In this document: in pieces, positions 43,036 through 55,595 of the stretch
Position numbering within the stretch: the first letter of the stretch is position 1
Layout of the letters: the number at the start of each line of letters is the position of its first letter
NCBI RefSeq assembly: GCF_022581195.2
Contig: NC_061455.1
Span: forward strand, 8,366,120 to 8,430,119
Direction of reading: 5' to 3'
Length of the DNA: 64,000 nt
Origin: Helicoverpa zea
Lineage: Eukaryota > Arthropoda > Insecta > Lepidoptera > Noctuidae
Translations under genes and position numbers: made by a program
The notes under the pieces: generated by a model
What the model saw: only the letters and a program-made list of their open reading frames with translations
Database searches by the model: none
What the model was told of the DNA's origin: nothing

Positions 43036-43696
43036 CCGGTTCTCATGTTAGCCAGCCATTGTTAGCTAGCCATTTTAAGCAGCCACAAACCTAACAACCT
43101 TCTTTTCTTGAAATAACATTCAGATAGTTAGTGGTTTCACTGTTAACAGGATAAAATAACAGAAATAGACGTTTAAAGGTAATTGTTGTTTCTCTTGCTT
43201 TTCAGTCTCTATCTACTACAATCAGTCCTAAGTTCGTGTAGCGTCATGCAATTAATATCCGTAATGGCAATGGAAAAATCTTATCAGGACGAATTAAATA
43301 AGCTCGAACACGAGGTAGTAAATAGTTACCGTTAAGGAGTTCCCTCGTCTCACTGTCGTCTCCATCGGCAGGTCAGGTCTTAACCTCCACAGTTTTGTGG
43401 TGTCGGAGACATATACCCGAATGACAAGTTTTTATTCGATATGTGCTTACAATTTCCGAGAGTTCCCTATTGTTTTAAGGTTTCTATCACCAGACCCTGG
43501 ACCGAATAACAAAGGAACTATTTGGAAAGTAAATCCTTTCAAACAATAAAATGATTGTTTATATCGGTTGGTAAACGACGGAGTTAATATGCACGTACTT
43601 ACGTAAAAAGAATACAAACGAACTGAGTGAGAAACTCCTCCATTTTTTGAAGTCGGTAAAAAAAATTCTCGTTCAATACCTCGTATTTGTCGATTA

Positions 43697-44660
43697 TAGT
43701 TCGGCCATTCAAAGAATGCGTTCCTGACACGTCGCGATTGAACTGACGACGTAACTTTGCAATGGCGTTGCAGTTACGATAAAAATATTTTTGCTGGTTG
43801 TTTACCGTTTTAACAATTGAGGAGCATTAAAACAACATTATTATATCAATAATCAATGAATGTTATAATTTTGTGCCAAACTGAGTGTCAAATAACTTGG
43901 TAAACAATATTTTTCTAAATCTATACTGCGCTATTACAAGGTTATGTCAGCGGTTTATATTTTGTAGTGCTGTGCTAAAAATAACAGGCAAGTATCGTAA
44001 TCTGTTCTTATACAGTTATAATATAAAATAATACGTTTTGATTTTCTTTTTAAGAATTGGAAAATAATGGACTATAAGACTTAATTATAACGTTTATGAA
44101 ATATAAAAATAAAACTATGACCAAACCGCATTTTTATACTTAGATTAAAAATGGTAACCCCAAATGGCGTTATGGGCCGCCATTTTGTGACGCTAAAACA
44201 GTCGTCCGTTGTCGTTTCGTGCGCATAGACCACGTTTTTCAAGTGTTTTCGATCTGTTTTTATTTGATTACCCGGCTTGTGTTAGACCGAGATATCAGGA
44301 TTGATTCTGTTATTGATAATAAGATAATTATACATGTAGGCGAAGATGATGATGAAGACACCACCTCCTCAAGCAAATCGGAGTCTGATTAATATTCTGT
44401 TCGCACATTCAATTCAATGTACTTGTAACAAAGAATAAATAAAACAATTTTATTATATGAATATTACCTTTTTTTGGTTTCCACTTAATTAACTAAAATA
44501 TAAAACAAATGATTCCGCCAATTTAAAACGAAAATAATCTTAAAATAATGCGGCGGTTCATTTTGAAGGAACGGTAACGAACTCAGTGTTATGTTGTGCC
44601 CATCACTAGTCGTGACTAACTGATAGGTGTCAGGAACGCATTCTCTGAACGGCCGAAGTA
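43697..44660. mobile_element. 964-bp TIR element, TA duplication
   Basis: The ends are TAGTTCGGCCATTCA and TACTTCGGCCGTTCA in complement, extended by GAATGCGTTCCTGACAC on both sides. Flanked by TA. Copy 1 of the Spy-like element (near 415) has the empty site. A short acidic frame near 44340 may be a coding remnant. Confidence 0.8.
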
Positions 44661-44892
44661 TAATATTATAATGCATTTCAATTAAGGTAATAAAAGTGGA
44701 ATAGTTAAGAGTTCGTAAGGATGTTTTTCGTAATATTGAATAAGAGTCAAACCAGTTTTTCTCAGGACTCCCGGGATAGATTTCGAAATATTTCGGTCTG
44801 GGACCTATTATAAGCCTATGGAACATAATACACTATGCAGTTACTGTGGGCAACTCTTGAGCCCAACTTCCATACAAAGAATAGCATTGTCC

Positions 44893-45530
44893 TTTGTTGC
44901 GCTTTTAGTTTTTTAATTATTTCACAAAAACGTTTCCTGCTGGCGTAACGTTACGCCAGCCAGACCTTTTTCTTTCTAATGGGAATTTTTAAATAAATAT
45001 TACCTATAAAATTAGTTGTCTAGATAAAGTAAATGTTGTGCCATATTTTGTATTTGTTCTTTCTTCGGTTGCGAAGTTATTCGAGATTTTGCTGGGGTAA
45101 CGTTTTTGGTTTTGCTAGATCTCTGAAATGGTTAAGCAGATTCTTATCATATTTTGTACATGACTCCCTAGGACTTAGTTTAAATTTGTTCGGCAATAAT
45201 AAAAGCAAAATAATGCATATCTTAAAGGTTATTTCATTAAATGAAAAAACATTTCAATTGGTCCCAGCACTCTCAATAAGAAGTCTAAAGACTTACTTTA
45301 AACTTTATTTTAAGGCTTGTAACTGCCTTTAAATGTATGTGAAGTTTCAGTAGTATCCTGTAAGTATTTAACAAGTTATGATGATATTCAGTTCTTCACG
45401 AGCACGGTCTTGATGCGTGCGGTGCTATTTGGCCACTGGATTGGATATATGAACTGAATGTTATCTCAATAATTAGTTATATAGATCAGTTGTATATCAG
45501 TAAAATTTCAGCTCAGTACATTGGATAATT
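44893..45530 (+). repeat. Repeat Z, third fragment
   Basis: Matches the complement of 54466-55493 after removal of a MITE there. It contains the 20-bp palindrome CTGGCGTAACGTTACGCCAG near 44940. The open frame here has no recognised domain. Confidence 0.85.
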
Positions 45531-45848
45531 GATGAGATAATACGATTAATGTCATTAGGAAGTGAATGACCGTTGTAACCCGACCAAGTTTAGGTGGTTA
45601 CGAAAAAGCGAAAACGATTCGATCCTTGATTAGTTCGATCTTCCCTATATTTTATTTGGCCTGTTAGTATGAAAAAACTCCACTTTATATTTAAAATGGT
45701 ACTTATAGGTATATTGAAAAAGAAAACTTGCAAAAATATATACTAAAATGGGCTTAATGCGGGGAAAGTAGTAGGTACTATATAATGCTTTAGTTAGAAA
45801 TTACTAGAAAATTCTGCTGTCCCCAAAAAATTACATCAAATATCATAA
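45531..45848. other. Spacer, nothing recognised
   Basis: AT-rich; it lies between the end of repeat Z homology and the first LTR-like repeat. Confidence 0.4.
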
Positions 45849-46171
45849 TGTTAGACTAATATTATCCTGTGTTGTTCTGTATGTTATATTCTCTTTTCAT
45901 ACATTAAGGAACTATACTATATTTACCGAAGTATACTAAATCATTTTAGTTTTATACGGACAACACTACCTCTACTGTGAGGACAACACTAAAAAGAGAT
46001 TTTGACAGTTAGAGCGCGCGCTTTACATTGCGCTTCCTTCGTGGACTGATAAACTATGTTTTCTTACGATTGATATTAAATTGTGTTTTAAAAGTGAATA
46101 CAAGAAGTTATTGTGATACGAATTGACGTTTTATTTCTGATTAAGGCTAGGAGATCATACCCTAGCTTATA
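45849..46171. repeat. Left LTR-like direct repeat
   Basis: 323 bp, starting TGTTAGACTAATATTATCCT. It includes a GC-rich AGAGCGCGCGCTTTACATTG. Confidence 0.7.
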
Positions 46172-49100
46172 TCAGAAGCGGGAAGAACAGAAAACGCCTA
46201 ATTACCAATGGGGCGCGAATGCTCCGAATACAATAAAATTAATGATCACGCCACACTATGCGAAACACTTAAACGAAGACGAGATGACCACAGCACTGAT
46301 TGCTCAACCGCAATAATGTATCAAGGACTTATCTACTCAAGGAAAACAAAGCGACATGGTCAACAACTTGTGGAGCCTATAATGACGACGACCAGACAAG
46401 ATTCTTGTGTGTAGATTACTGCTTGACACACACTACGCCTGATGGCGATTAGACACCTTCTCCGCCGCGATGCAACAGGTACCCGAGACATTGGACAATC
46501 AGGTATAAGCATTAATATTTTTTTTTTCTCATTCCAATTAATCCATGGAATAGAAAACAATCATTTAATTGCCCAAACATGTGTATACATGCATACACAC
46601 GCAGGTGCATGCATGTAGGATAATACAATTATTAAAGGTATGTGCTTAAAACATGTTTGCCACTTGTCATGGCATACAAATATAAAACCAGAAACATTTA
46701 GCTCTATATACTAAAAACTATTTGAGCTGACATTTCAGAGCTTCGGTACTGAGTTTTCTCTAGGTTATAGATATTTTGTTGTACATAATGGGTGCCATTC
46801 AAAATATAATTTAGCACATAAGTGCAGTTTTACATGGATGTGAACAGAGTTTGCTATTGATCCATTTGATGCATACATTTTTAAGGTGAGTAAATGTACA
46901 ACAATATATTTCATTAGACATCCATAAACCAGCTGGGAACATGACAGATACTCTGAGGTAAACATTTATATCCTGAGTAATTATGTATGGTGTTATTTTT
47001 GCTACACATTGAATACATAAAATATTCATGAGAAAAGAGTAAATAAAGCAAGTAAAGTTAATTGCATAGTTCATGGGGATGATGGCCAAACGATTTGGTG
47101 TTAATGCATTATTTACATACATTACTGAAATAGACAAAGGAAGAACTTATAAAAATAAGTAAATAGGATATAACAATAGGATATTCATGATATAAAGCCA
47201 ATATTACAATAATTAAAATTGAAATAATCATAATCACTTACAAATAGAGGTAGAAAATAAAGTGGTTAATTGACAACCAACAAAAACCGTGCGACACAGC
47301 TCTTGACTATTCTATGTACATCCAAAGCGGTGATAACAGGTATTAATAATGGATAATCAAATACTTTAAAGTACTATAAACACTAAACTGGTTTTTATTA
47401 ATAAAGTAACTATATGAAACTAATTGCTTCAAGCCAGTATGTTTCAGACAGTAAGTATGTTTTACCAATATCTTGGTACTGCCAATAGCATACATCATTG
47501 TTAAGTAAAACTTCATTCCAAGCAAATATCATTGCTTGTTATTATTTTAAAGAGTATCTAAAGTGAAAATTATAAAAATGGTAATCTTTTTAAATGATCT
47601 TTTCCATATTATTAACTGTAAATTGCCTCACCTAGAAAAAGTTAAACTGCTTATTCTATCTGAATGTTGGATGATATTACAGCTAACAGGTACATTATAG
47701 GACTGTAACACATTAAGGATAGTTTAATCACAGTAAAGATGCAGCAATTGTAGTAAATATTATTTACTTAAAGGATTTTACAGACTGAAGCATAATAAAT
47801 AAATATAAATCAGTAGTGTCAATTAATCAGAAGAAAATATAACTCAGTAGTGTCAGTAATCTGAGTAGCCAGATCAGATATGTTCTTTTTGAAAGATTTC
47901 ATTTTAATTTGGAATCCACCACTTGATGCTGAGACCAGTTTTCTCAACCATTAAAAATAACCCGAAGTGTTTAAAGATATGTATACTAGAATCAAATAAA
48001 TACAAAATAAAGAAATTTCGGCTTTGAAATCTGAATCGAAAGCAGACTATATATTATTAACTTAATAAATGAATATGGCAATTGGCTCAATAAGAGATAG
48101 GTTTGAGTTGGAACAAAACAACATTAGTTATACATAAAATTGTCTGATACTACACAGGAGCTATACCATCAGAATACATTATACCATACTGAAAAAGAAG
48201 TATGTGAGACAGTTAAAGAATAAAAGACTAGGCAATTAATAAGTAATTTGTCCTAGCCCATTAAAAAGTTGAATGCATACCAGGGCACTCAGTAAAACAT
48301 ATAGATTATTATAAATAAACTGAACCTGAACTTTTATGTATGGTAACGATACAAGTTAACATTTCTCTCTATACTCTCTTTATGACAGGAAATCTTGTAA
48401 TTTCCTGGGAGGTAAGACATTTTATTCTGAGACTAAATTTCAGCACATATTGTATGTTAGACCTTCTCTCACAGAAAATTACATGTACAGTTTATGATGA
48501 TTTTCTTGATTGATGTTGTGAGTCTATTCTGACCACTTATAAAATAGGAACCAAGATTGTGGAGGATCAGAGGAGTGAATTCAGTTGGGTGTCAACAACA
48601 TCTTTAACAAGTCAGTAAGTACAACCATAAGTGTTTTACAGTCAACAACTAAGAAAGAGCATTGCTTAGTATTTATTAGTTTTGAACTATTAATTGAAAA
48701 AAAAAACTGACTGATAAAGAACAATTTATATGGTGATTGGAACTTATATTTAAAGATGATGACATCTGGTTATGTTTATATTCATATATATTTATTTGCA
48801 TTCCATAATGTTACAATAGATGTTGAAGAGGCTTAAAACTAAGTAGGTACCATTATAGGCCCTGTTAGGGCACAGCTAAAGAAGGCAATACTTTAAGGCA
48901 CCATAAATAAAGAACCATGAGTTAAACTAGGCTCAGGGGTACTTTGTTGTCACTTTGTTTGTATTAAAATTGTTTCTACGGCACCACCTTCAATTCTGCT
49001 TTCGTATCCCTCATACGGGATATAGTTCCGAAGGAGCAGAAAGCTTTTCCACTCACGCTTTACAACTTGTAGAGTTATAATTTGATTAAATGGTATTAAC

Positions 49101-49249
49101 TAAAAAGAAAAGCTTAAATTGAGAAGTGTAGTGATTTTAATGAATTGTTAATTAATAAAACAATACCAGACGAAGAAAATTGAATGAATAAATTAAAGAT
49201 TTGTACAATTTTTACCTTGATTATCTGTTATTATTTCTTACGAGCCTCT
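46172..49249. other. Interior of the LTR-flanked region, left half
   Basis: 46172-46500 is a leader-like stretch of mixed composition. 46500-49250 is AT-rich with no domain-bearing frame. No RNA genes or TIRs were recognised. Confidence 0.5.
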
Positions 49250-51900
49250 GTATTGAGATGTGAAATGAATTGAAAGATTCATACTAATTCAGTTTGGTTG
49301 TATTGTTGAATTATTGAAATAAGACTACATAAATAAACTTTTGATAAGTTCATAGGTTGGAAGGTATGCACTATGTACTGTTTTAGCTGGTTCTATTGTT
49401 TGTTGCTGAAAACAAACGACTCGAGGAAGAAAATGGATATTATGTATTTATATATTTTAACCACTACAATAAGGGATTAACAGAAACAATTGTAATGTTG
49501 TAACAATTGTAACTTGTAGTGGTCTGATTGAGTTTGATTGTGTTGTTAAATAATAATAATAGAAGACATGTATTGATTTAGTTCAACCATAGGCATTGCT
49601 CTAATACAAATAAGAGATGGACAGAGAAAAATGTAATTACTTGTACATTTCTCATTTTATTATGTTGTTAATTATTAAAAACTAACGACTGGAATGCTAA
49701 TAAAGAATTGAGTATTGAATAGACAAGATATATTGTACTAGTTGTGAGATAACGAATATAAATAAGAGATGGGCAGAGAAACTGACTAAAGAATTTGTAT
49801 TAGCTACTTTGATCATATTGATGATTAATGGATACTAAACGAGATAAAATATGTATACATATATATTGTAGTCAGAGATAGAAGATGTAATAAATTGAGA
49901 GATTTGTATATTGTCCAGTTTGAGGATATTAAGCAATTGTATATTGTATTGAAGATCAATACAAGTGTAGTGACGCAGTTTATGAATCTAAGGCTGGATA
50001 TTAAGAAATTGTATATTGTATTGTTAATGTACAGTAGTCCAGGTACTGGATAGAAAGAAGTTGTTTACTGTAATGAGAATTATATAAGCAGAAGCAATGT
50101 GTAAATACTGATTTGCACTTTGAATTATGATAGTGATAAATTTTAATGTGTTAATAAGGAACATAAGTTCAGAGACTTTGTATAATAGAAGTTTTCTATT
50201 GAAATGAGAAATGATATAAGTATTTTGATGCCAATATGGTGATGTTGACTTGTACTGCTTGAATTTGAATGAGGTACACAAATCCAGAGACTGGATACAT
50301 AGGATTCTTTATTTAATGATTGATGATATAAGTATGTTGTCGTCGATATGTTCATATTGACTTGTAATATTGAAATTTGAATGTATTGATAAAGTATGTG
50401 TAAGATAAGAACCGAGACTGGATATAAGGAATTGTTTATTTGATGGGGAACTATATAAATGAATTCATGTCAATATGTTGATTTTGACTTGTATTGCTTG
50501 AATTTGAATGTATTGGTAAGGTACCTACACAAGTCCGGAGACTGGATATAGAGAATTGTTTATTTAATGGGGAATGATAAAAGTATATTGATGTCAAAAT
50601 GTTGATGTTGACTTGTAATCGTTGAATTTGAATGTATTTATAAAGAAATAAATCCAGAAACTGGATATAAAACATGTCGATTATTGAAATAGGAAATGAC
50701 ATAAGTATATAGATGCCAATATGTTGATGTTTACTTGTAATGGTTGAATTTGAATGTATTTATAAAGAAATAAATCCAAAGACTGGATATAAAACAAGTC
50801 GATTATTGAAATAGGAAATTATATAAGTATATAGATATCAATATGTTGATGTTGGCTTGTAATCGTTGAATTCGAATGTATTTATAAAGAAATAAATCCA
50901 GAGACTGGATATAAAACATGTCGATTATTGAAATAGGAAATGACATAAGTATAAAGATGCCAATATGTTGATGTTGACTTGAAATGGTTGAATTTGAATG
51001 TATTTATAAAGAATATAGATCCAGAGACTGGATATAAATAAAGTTGATTATTGAAATAGGATATGATATAAGTATATAGATGCCAATATGTTGATGTTTA
51101 CTTGCAATGGTTGAATTTGAATGTATTTATAAAGAAATAAATCCAAAGACTGGATATAAAACAAGTCGATTATTGAAATAGGAAATTATATAAGTATATA
51201 GATATCAATATGTTGATGTTGGCTTGTAATCGTTGAATTTGAATGTATTTATAAAGAAATAAATCCAGAGACTGGATATAAAACATGTCGATTATTGAAA
51301 TAGGAAATGACATAAGTATATAGATGCCAATATGTTGATGTTGACTTGAAATGGTTGAATTTGAATGTATTTATAAAGAATATAGATCCAGAGACTGGAT
51401 ATAAATAAAGTTGATTATTGAAATAGGATATGATATAAGTATATAGATGCCAATATGTTGATGTTTACTTGTAATGGTTGAATTGGAATGTATTTATAAA
51501 GAATATAAATCCAGAGACTGGATATAAAACAAGTCGATTATTTAAATAGGAAAATATATAAGTATATAGATGCCAATATGTTGATGTTGACTTGTCATGG
51601 TTAAATTTGAATGTATTGATAAGGTACATAAGTCGACAGACTTGATAGAAGGATCTTGATGTCAATTTGTTAACATGACTAGAAGGCGTAGATAGCTCCA
51701 AATAGGAGTGAATTCCTCGTTGCAGTCACAGTGATAGTAAGATTAACTTACTCTGTTAAACTTGAATGTTTTGATAAAGTATACAAGTCCAAATACTAGA
51801 CGTGAAGTTGTTTACCGTAGTAAGAATTTGTACAAGTATATGGTTGCCAATTTGTTAAAATGGCAATGTACACAAGTCACAGTTTGGATTCAAAATGAAA
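49250..51900. repeat. 122-bp satellite array
   Basis: Units of about 122 bp centred on AATCCAGAGACTGGATATAA and GCCAATATGTTGATGTTGAC. They are degenerate at the left (49.3-50.4 kb) and more uniform at 50.5-51.6 kb. A three-unit higher-order period of about 362 bp is visible, for example in AGATATCAATATGTTGATGT at 50825 and 51190. Confidence 0.85.
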
Positions 51901-51959
51901 TGAAATGAAAATATTCGCAGAAATTGTTTATCGTAGTGAGAGTTTATGCAATTATATTG

Positions 51960-53560
51960 TTGACGATTTGTTAGCATGGCTGGAAGGCGTGGATGGCTCC
52001 AGTTGGAGTGAAGGCCACGATGCAGTCATAGTTAGAGATGGCTGGAAGGCGTGGATGGCTCCAGTTGGAGTGAAGGCCACGATGCAGTCCTAGTTAAAGA
52101 TACGACTCTGGAAGGTTGGCACGATCGTGAAGCCTTGTTGGTGGACATCCTCTTGGCTTTGCGGTGAGGGGTCAAATGCAGATGTCGTGAGTTGAGATTG
52201 GCTGGAAGGCGTGGATGGCTCCAGTTGGAGTGAAGGCCACGATGCAGTCCGTCCTAGTTAAAGATACGACTCTGGAAGGTTGGCACGATCGTGAAGCCTT
52301 GTTGGTGGACATCCTCTTGGCTTTGCGGTGAGGGGTCAAATGCAGATGTCGTGAGTTGAGATTGGCTGGAAGGCGTGGATGGCTCCAGTTGAGTGAAGGC
52401 CACGATGCAGTCCGTCCTAGTTAAAGATACGACTCTGGAAGGTTGGCACGATCGTGAAGCCTTGTTGGTGGACATCCTCTTGGCTTTGCGGTGAGGGGTC
52501 AAATGCAGATGTCGTGAGTTGAGATTGGCTGGAAGGCGTGGATGGCTCCAGTTGGAGTGAAGGCCACGATGCAGTCCGTCCTAGTTAAAGATACGACTCT
52601 GGAAGGTTGGCACGATCGTGAAGCCTTGTTGGTGGACATCCTCTTGGCTTTGCGGTGAGGGGTCAAATGCAGATGTCGTGAGTTGAGATTGGCTGGAAGG
52701 CGTGGATGGCTCCAGTTAGAGTGAAGGCCACGATGCAGTCCGTCCTAGTTAAAGATACGACTCTGGAAGGTTGGCACGATCGTGAAGCCTTGTTGGTGGA
52801 CATCCTCTTGGCTTTGCGGTGAGGGGTCAAATGCAGATGTCGTGAGTTGAGATTGGCTGGAAGGCGTGGATGGCTCCAGTTGGAGTGAAGGCCACGATGC
52901 AGTCCGTCCTAGTTAAAGATACGACTCTGGAAGGTTGGCACGATCGTGAAGCCTTGTTGGTGGACATCCTCTTGGCTTTGCGGTGAGGGGTCAAATGCAG
53001 ATGTCGTGAGTTGAGATTGGCTGGAAGGCGTGGATGGCTCCAGTTGGAGTGAAGGCCACGATGCAGTCCGTCCTAGTTAAAGATACGACTCTGGAAGGTT
53101 GGCACGATCGTGAAGCCTTGTTGGTGGACATCCTCTTGGCTTTGCGGTGAGGGGTCAAATGCAGATGTCGTGAGTTGAGATTGGCTGGAAGGCGTGGATG
53201 GCTCCAGTTGGAGTGAAGGCCACGATGCAGTCCGTCCTAGTTAAAGATACGACTCTGGAAGGTTGGCACGATCGTGAAGCCTTGTTGGTGGACATCCTCT
53301 TGGCTTTGCGGTGAGGGGTCAAATGCAGATGTCGTGAGTTGAGATTGGCTGGAAGGCGTGGATGGCTCCAGTTGGAGTGAAGGCCACGATGCAGTCCGTC
53401 CTAGTTAAAGATACGACTCTGGAAGGTTGGCACGATCGTGAAGCCTTGTTGGTGGACATCCTCTTGGCTTTGCGGTGAGGGGTCAAATGCAGATGTCGTG
53501 AGTTTAGATTGGCTGGAAGGCGTGGATGGCTCCAGTAAGAGTGAAGGCCTCGAGGCAGTC
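51960..53560. repeat. 164-bp satellite array, nearly identical units
   Basis: GGCTGGAAGGCGTGGATGGC starts units at 52200, 52364, 52527, 52691, 52855 and onward, giving a period of 164 bp (one unit is 163). About nine complete units differ by only a few bases. 164 is not a multiple of three, so it does not encode a repeated protein. Divergent edge units lie at 51683-51730, 51977-52090 and 53510-53600. Confidence 0.95.
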
Positions 53561-53789
53561 CTAGGAACGCAGCTCTGTAAAGGTGGCACAGTCATGAATT
53601 CTTGCTGGCGAATAACCTCTTGACTTTGACCTTTAACTTTGTACCAAAATATAAACCAATTTGTAAATGTGAACACCATGTAGCATATTAATTGTCACTT
53701 TACTCTCATTTGTCTTTGCGATTCTACATGATCTTCGCATGCTTTTACTGTATGTATCAATACATACAAATTGTAATACTATATTATTT

Positions 53790-53945
53790 TTAAAAAGAGT
53801 AACCATGGAGTTTCTTGCCCGTTCTTCTCCATAGGAAGCTACTTTTGGAATGGGCAACTAGAATCAAACTTAGTTATGGTTTTGACGTCCATAAGTGCTT
53901 GTAAAGGCCTAAATGAAATAAATGATTTGACTTTGACTTTGAGAA
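53790..53945 (+). mobile_element. LINE 3' tail with TTTGAC repeats
   Basis: AGTAACCATGGAGTTTCTTG through ATGATTTGACTTTGACTTTG resembles the 3' end of moth non-LTR elements and ends in a simple repeat rather than poly(A). 23020-23130 is a related segment. Confidence 0.5.
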
Positions 53946-53980
53946 GTTTGAGGACAAACTTAGTGGTCAGAATGGCCGAA

Positions 53981-54303
53981 TGTTAGACTAATATTATCCT
54001 GTGTTGTTCTGTATGTTATATTCTCTTTTCATACATTAAGGAACTATACTATATTTACCGAAGTATACTAAATCATTTTAGTTTTATACGGACAACACTA
54101 CCTCTACTGTGAGGACAACACTAAAAAGAGATTTTGACAGTTAGAGCGCGCGCTTTACATTGCGCTTCCTTCGTGGACTGATAAACTATGTTTTCTTACG
54201 ATTGATATTAAATTGTGTTTTAAAAGTGAATACAAGAAGTTATTGTGATACGAATTGACGTTTTATTTCTGATTAAGGCTAGGAGATCATACCCTAGCTT
54301 ATA
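53981..54303. repeat. Right LTR-like direct repeat
   Basis: Copy of 45849-46171 in the same orientation, essentially identical by eye. Confidence 0.7.
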
Positions 54304-54465
54304 ATAAAAAACGCGTTTTTTGGTACTTTAGGAGGGGTATATCTCCAAATCCCTACGTGCTAGTGCAACTTTATGTTCTGGACTTCGATTACGTATCAAA
54401 TATTCTACAAGAAATTGTATATTTCACCTTTGCACCAAAAAAATAATAATAATTTGTTGACCAGT

Positions 54466-55595
54466 GTTATCCAATGTACTGAGCTGAAATTTTACTGACA
54501 TACAACTGATCTATATAACTAATAATTGAGATAACATTCAGGGCCGCGATTCTCCTAATTTTACTTAAGCGTCATACGATTCACGTTCGACTCGATTCGA
54601 CTGAGATCCGATCCCGACTCGATTACGATTGAAGGGTATGTGGCATTCCGCTATTTTTTCTTTGAAATAAACGTTTTTATCCTTTTGTCATTCAATAATG
54701 AATCATTTTGTCTGCAAATGATTTACGATTGCAAAATGATTGTACAGCAAACTACCGTATGGACCATCACCAAAATAGCAGACCAATCGCACACCAATCA
54801 AATGTCAATCGAATGCGATTGGTCTTTTATTAGTAGCAGAATGCCCGATATGGTTAAAACTGCTATTGCGATTCGATTTCTACTCGATTTAGACATTATT
54901 AACTTAGGAGAATCGGGCCCCAGTTCATATATCCAATCCAGTGGCCAAATAACACCGCACGCATCAAGACCGTGCTCGTGAAGAACTAAATATCATCATA
55001 ACTTGTTAAATACTTACAGGATACTAATGAAACTTCACATACATTTGAAGGCAGCTACAAGCTTTAAAATAATGTTTAAAGTAAGTCTTTAGACTTCTTA
55101 TTGAGAGTGCTGGGACCAATTGAAATGTTTTTTCATTTAATGAAATAACCTTTAAGATATGCATTATTTTGCTTTTATTATTGCCGAACAAATTTAAACT
55201 GAGTCCTAGGAAGTCATGTACAAAATTATGATAAGAATCCGCTTAACCATTTCAGAGATCTAGCAAAACCAAAAACGTTACCCCAGCAAAATCTCGAATA
55301 ACTTCGCAACCGAAGAAAGAACAAATACAAAATATGGCACAACATTTACTTTATCTAGACAACTAATTTTATAGGTAATATTTATTTAAATATTCCCATT
55401 AGAAAGAAAAAGGTCTGGCTGGCGTAACGTTACGCCAGCAGGACACGTTTTTGTGAAATAATTAAAAAACTAAAAGCGCAACAAATTTAAAAATGTGCGC
55501 AACAATTACAGAAGCCGCACAACTAATTATCTATAAGATTAAAATGACCATTTTCGACAACATCTGACCTGGGTAACGCACACCTTGTTTTCTTA
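54466..55595 (-). repeat. Repeat Z, inverted copy preserving empty sites
   Basis: On the minus strand it is contiguous where the plus-strand copy is broken into 32461-32505, 40973-41032 and 44893-45530. It thus records the target of the composite insertion (TTTTAA) and of the Spy-like element (AAATTT). It has its own MITE at 54539-54922. Confidence 0.85.
54539..54922. mobile_element. MITE with GGGCC ends
   Basis: The ends are GGGCCGCGATTCTCCTAA and GGGCCCGATTCTCCTAA in complement. The other copy of repeat Z (near 45450) has the empty site. CA is repeated at the joins. A related fragment is at 62285-62490. Confidence 0.75.

Larger units (their letters stand above)
41033..44892. mobile_element. 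Spy-like transposon, complete nonautonomous copy
   Basis: 3860 bp. The left end is GGACAATGCCAGGGTCTGGG; the right end is GCATTGTCC, its complement over nine bases. A subterminal pair, GGGCTCAAAGTTTGCCCAG against GGGCTCAAGAGTTGCCCACA, adds support. The left neighbour is AAA (41030-41032) and the right neighbour TTT (44893-44895). The empty site in the inverted copy (about 55491-55496) is exactly AAATTT, with no duplication. Insertion between AAA and TTT without duplication is the known behaviour of the Spy group of DNA transposons. The interior is a tandem array, a SINE and a MITE; no transposase is present. Confidence 0.8.
45849..54303. mobile_element. Probable noncoding LTR element filled with satellite arrays
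   Basis: Direct repeats of 323 bp, 45849-46171 and 53981-54303, start TGTTAG and end CTTATA and look almost identical. Right after the left repeat comes TCAGAAGCGGGAAG, resembling the site after the left LTR at 2108. TGGTCAGAATGGCCGAA precedes the right repeat. ATAA occurs at both outer flanks but is weak evidence in AT-rich DNA. The terminal CA expected of most LTRs is absent. The 7.8-kb interior has no retroelement protein and is mainly tandem repeats. Confidence 0.55.

Noticed and set aside
44330..44395. A host gene exon with an acidic tail (GEDDDED)
   Set aside because: It lies inside the 964-bp TIR element and has no upstream exon. At most it is a remnant of a carried gene.
45033..45332. 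A 99-residue hydrophobic protein
   Set aside because: It lies in repeat Z. The inverted copy breaks the frame, and no domain is recognised.
52254..53679. A repeat protein on the minus strand
   Set aside because: The unit is 164 bp, not a multiple of three, so the frame shifts in each unit. The frames are incidental.
54640..54981. A 113-residue protein
   Set aside because: It is formed by a MITE and its junction with repeat Z.
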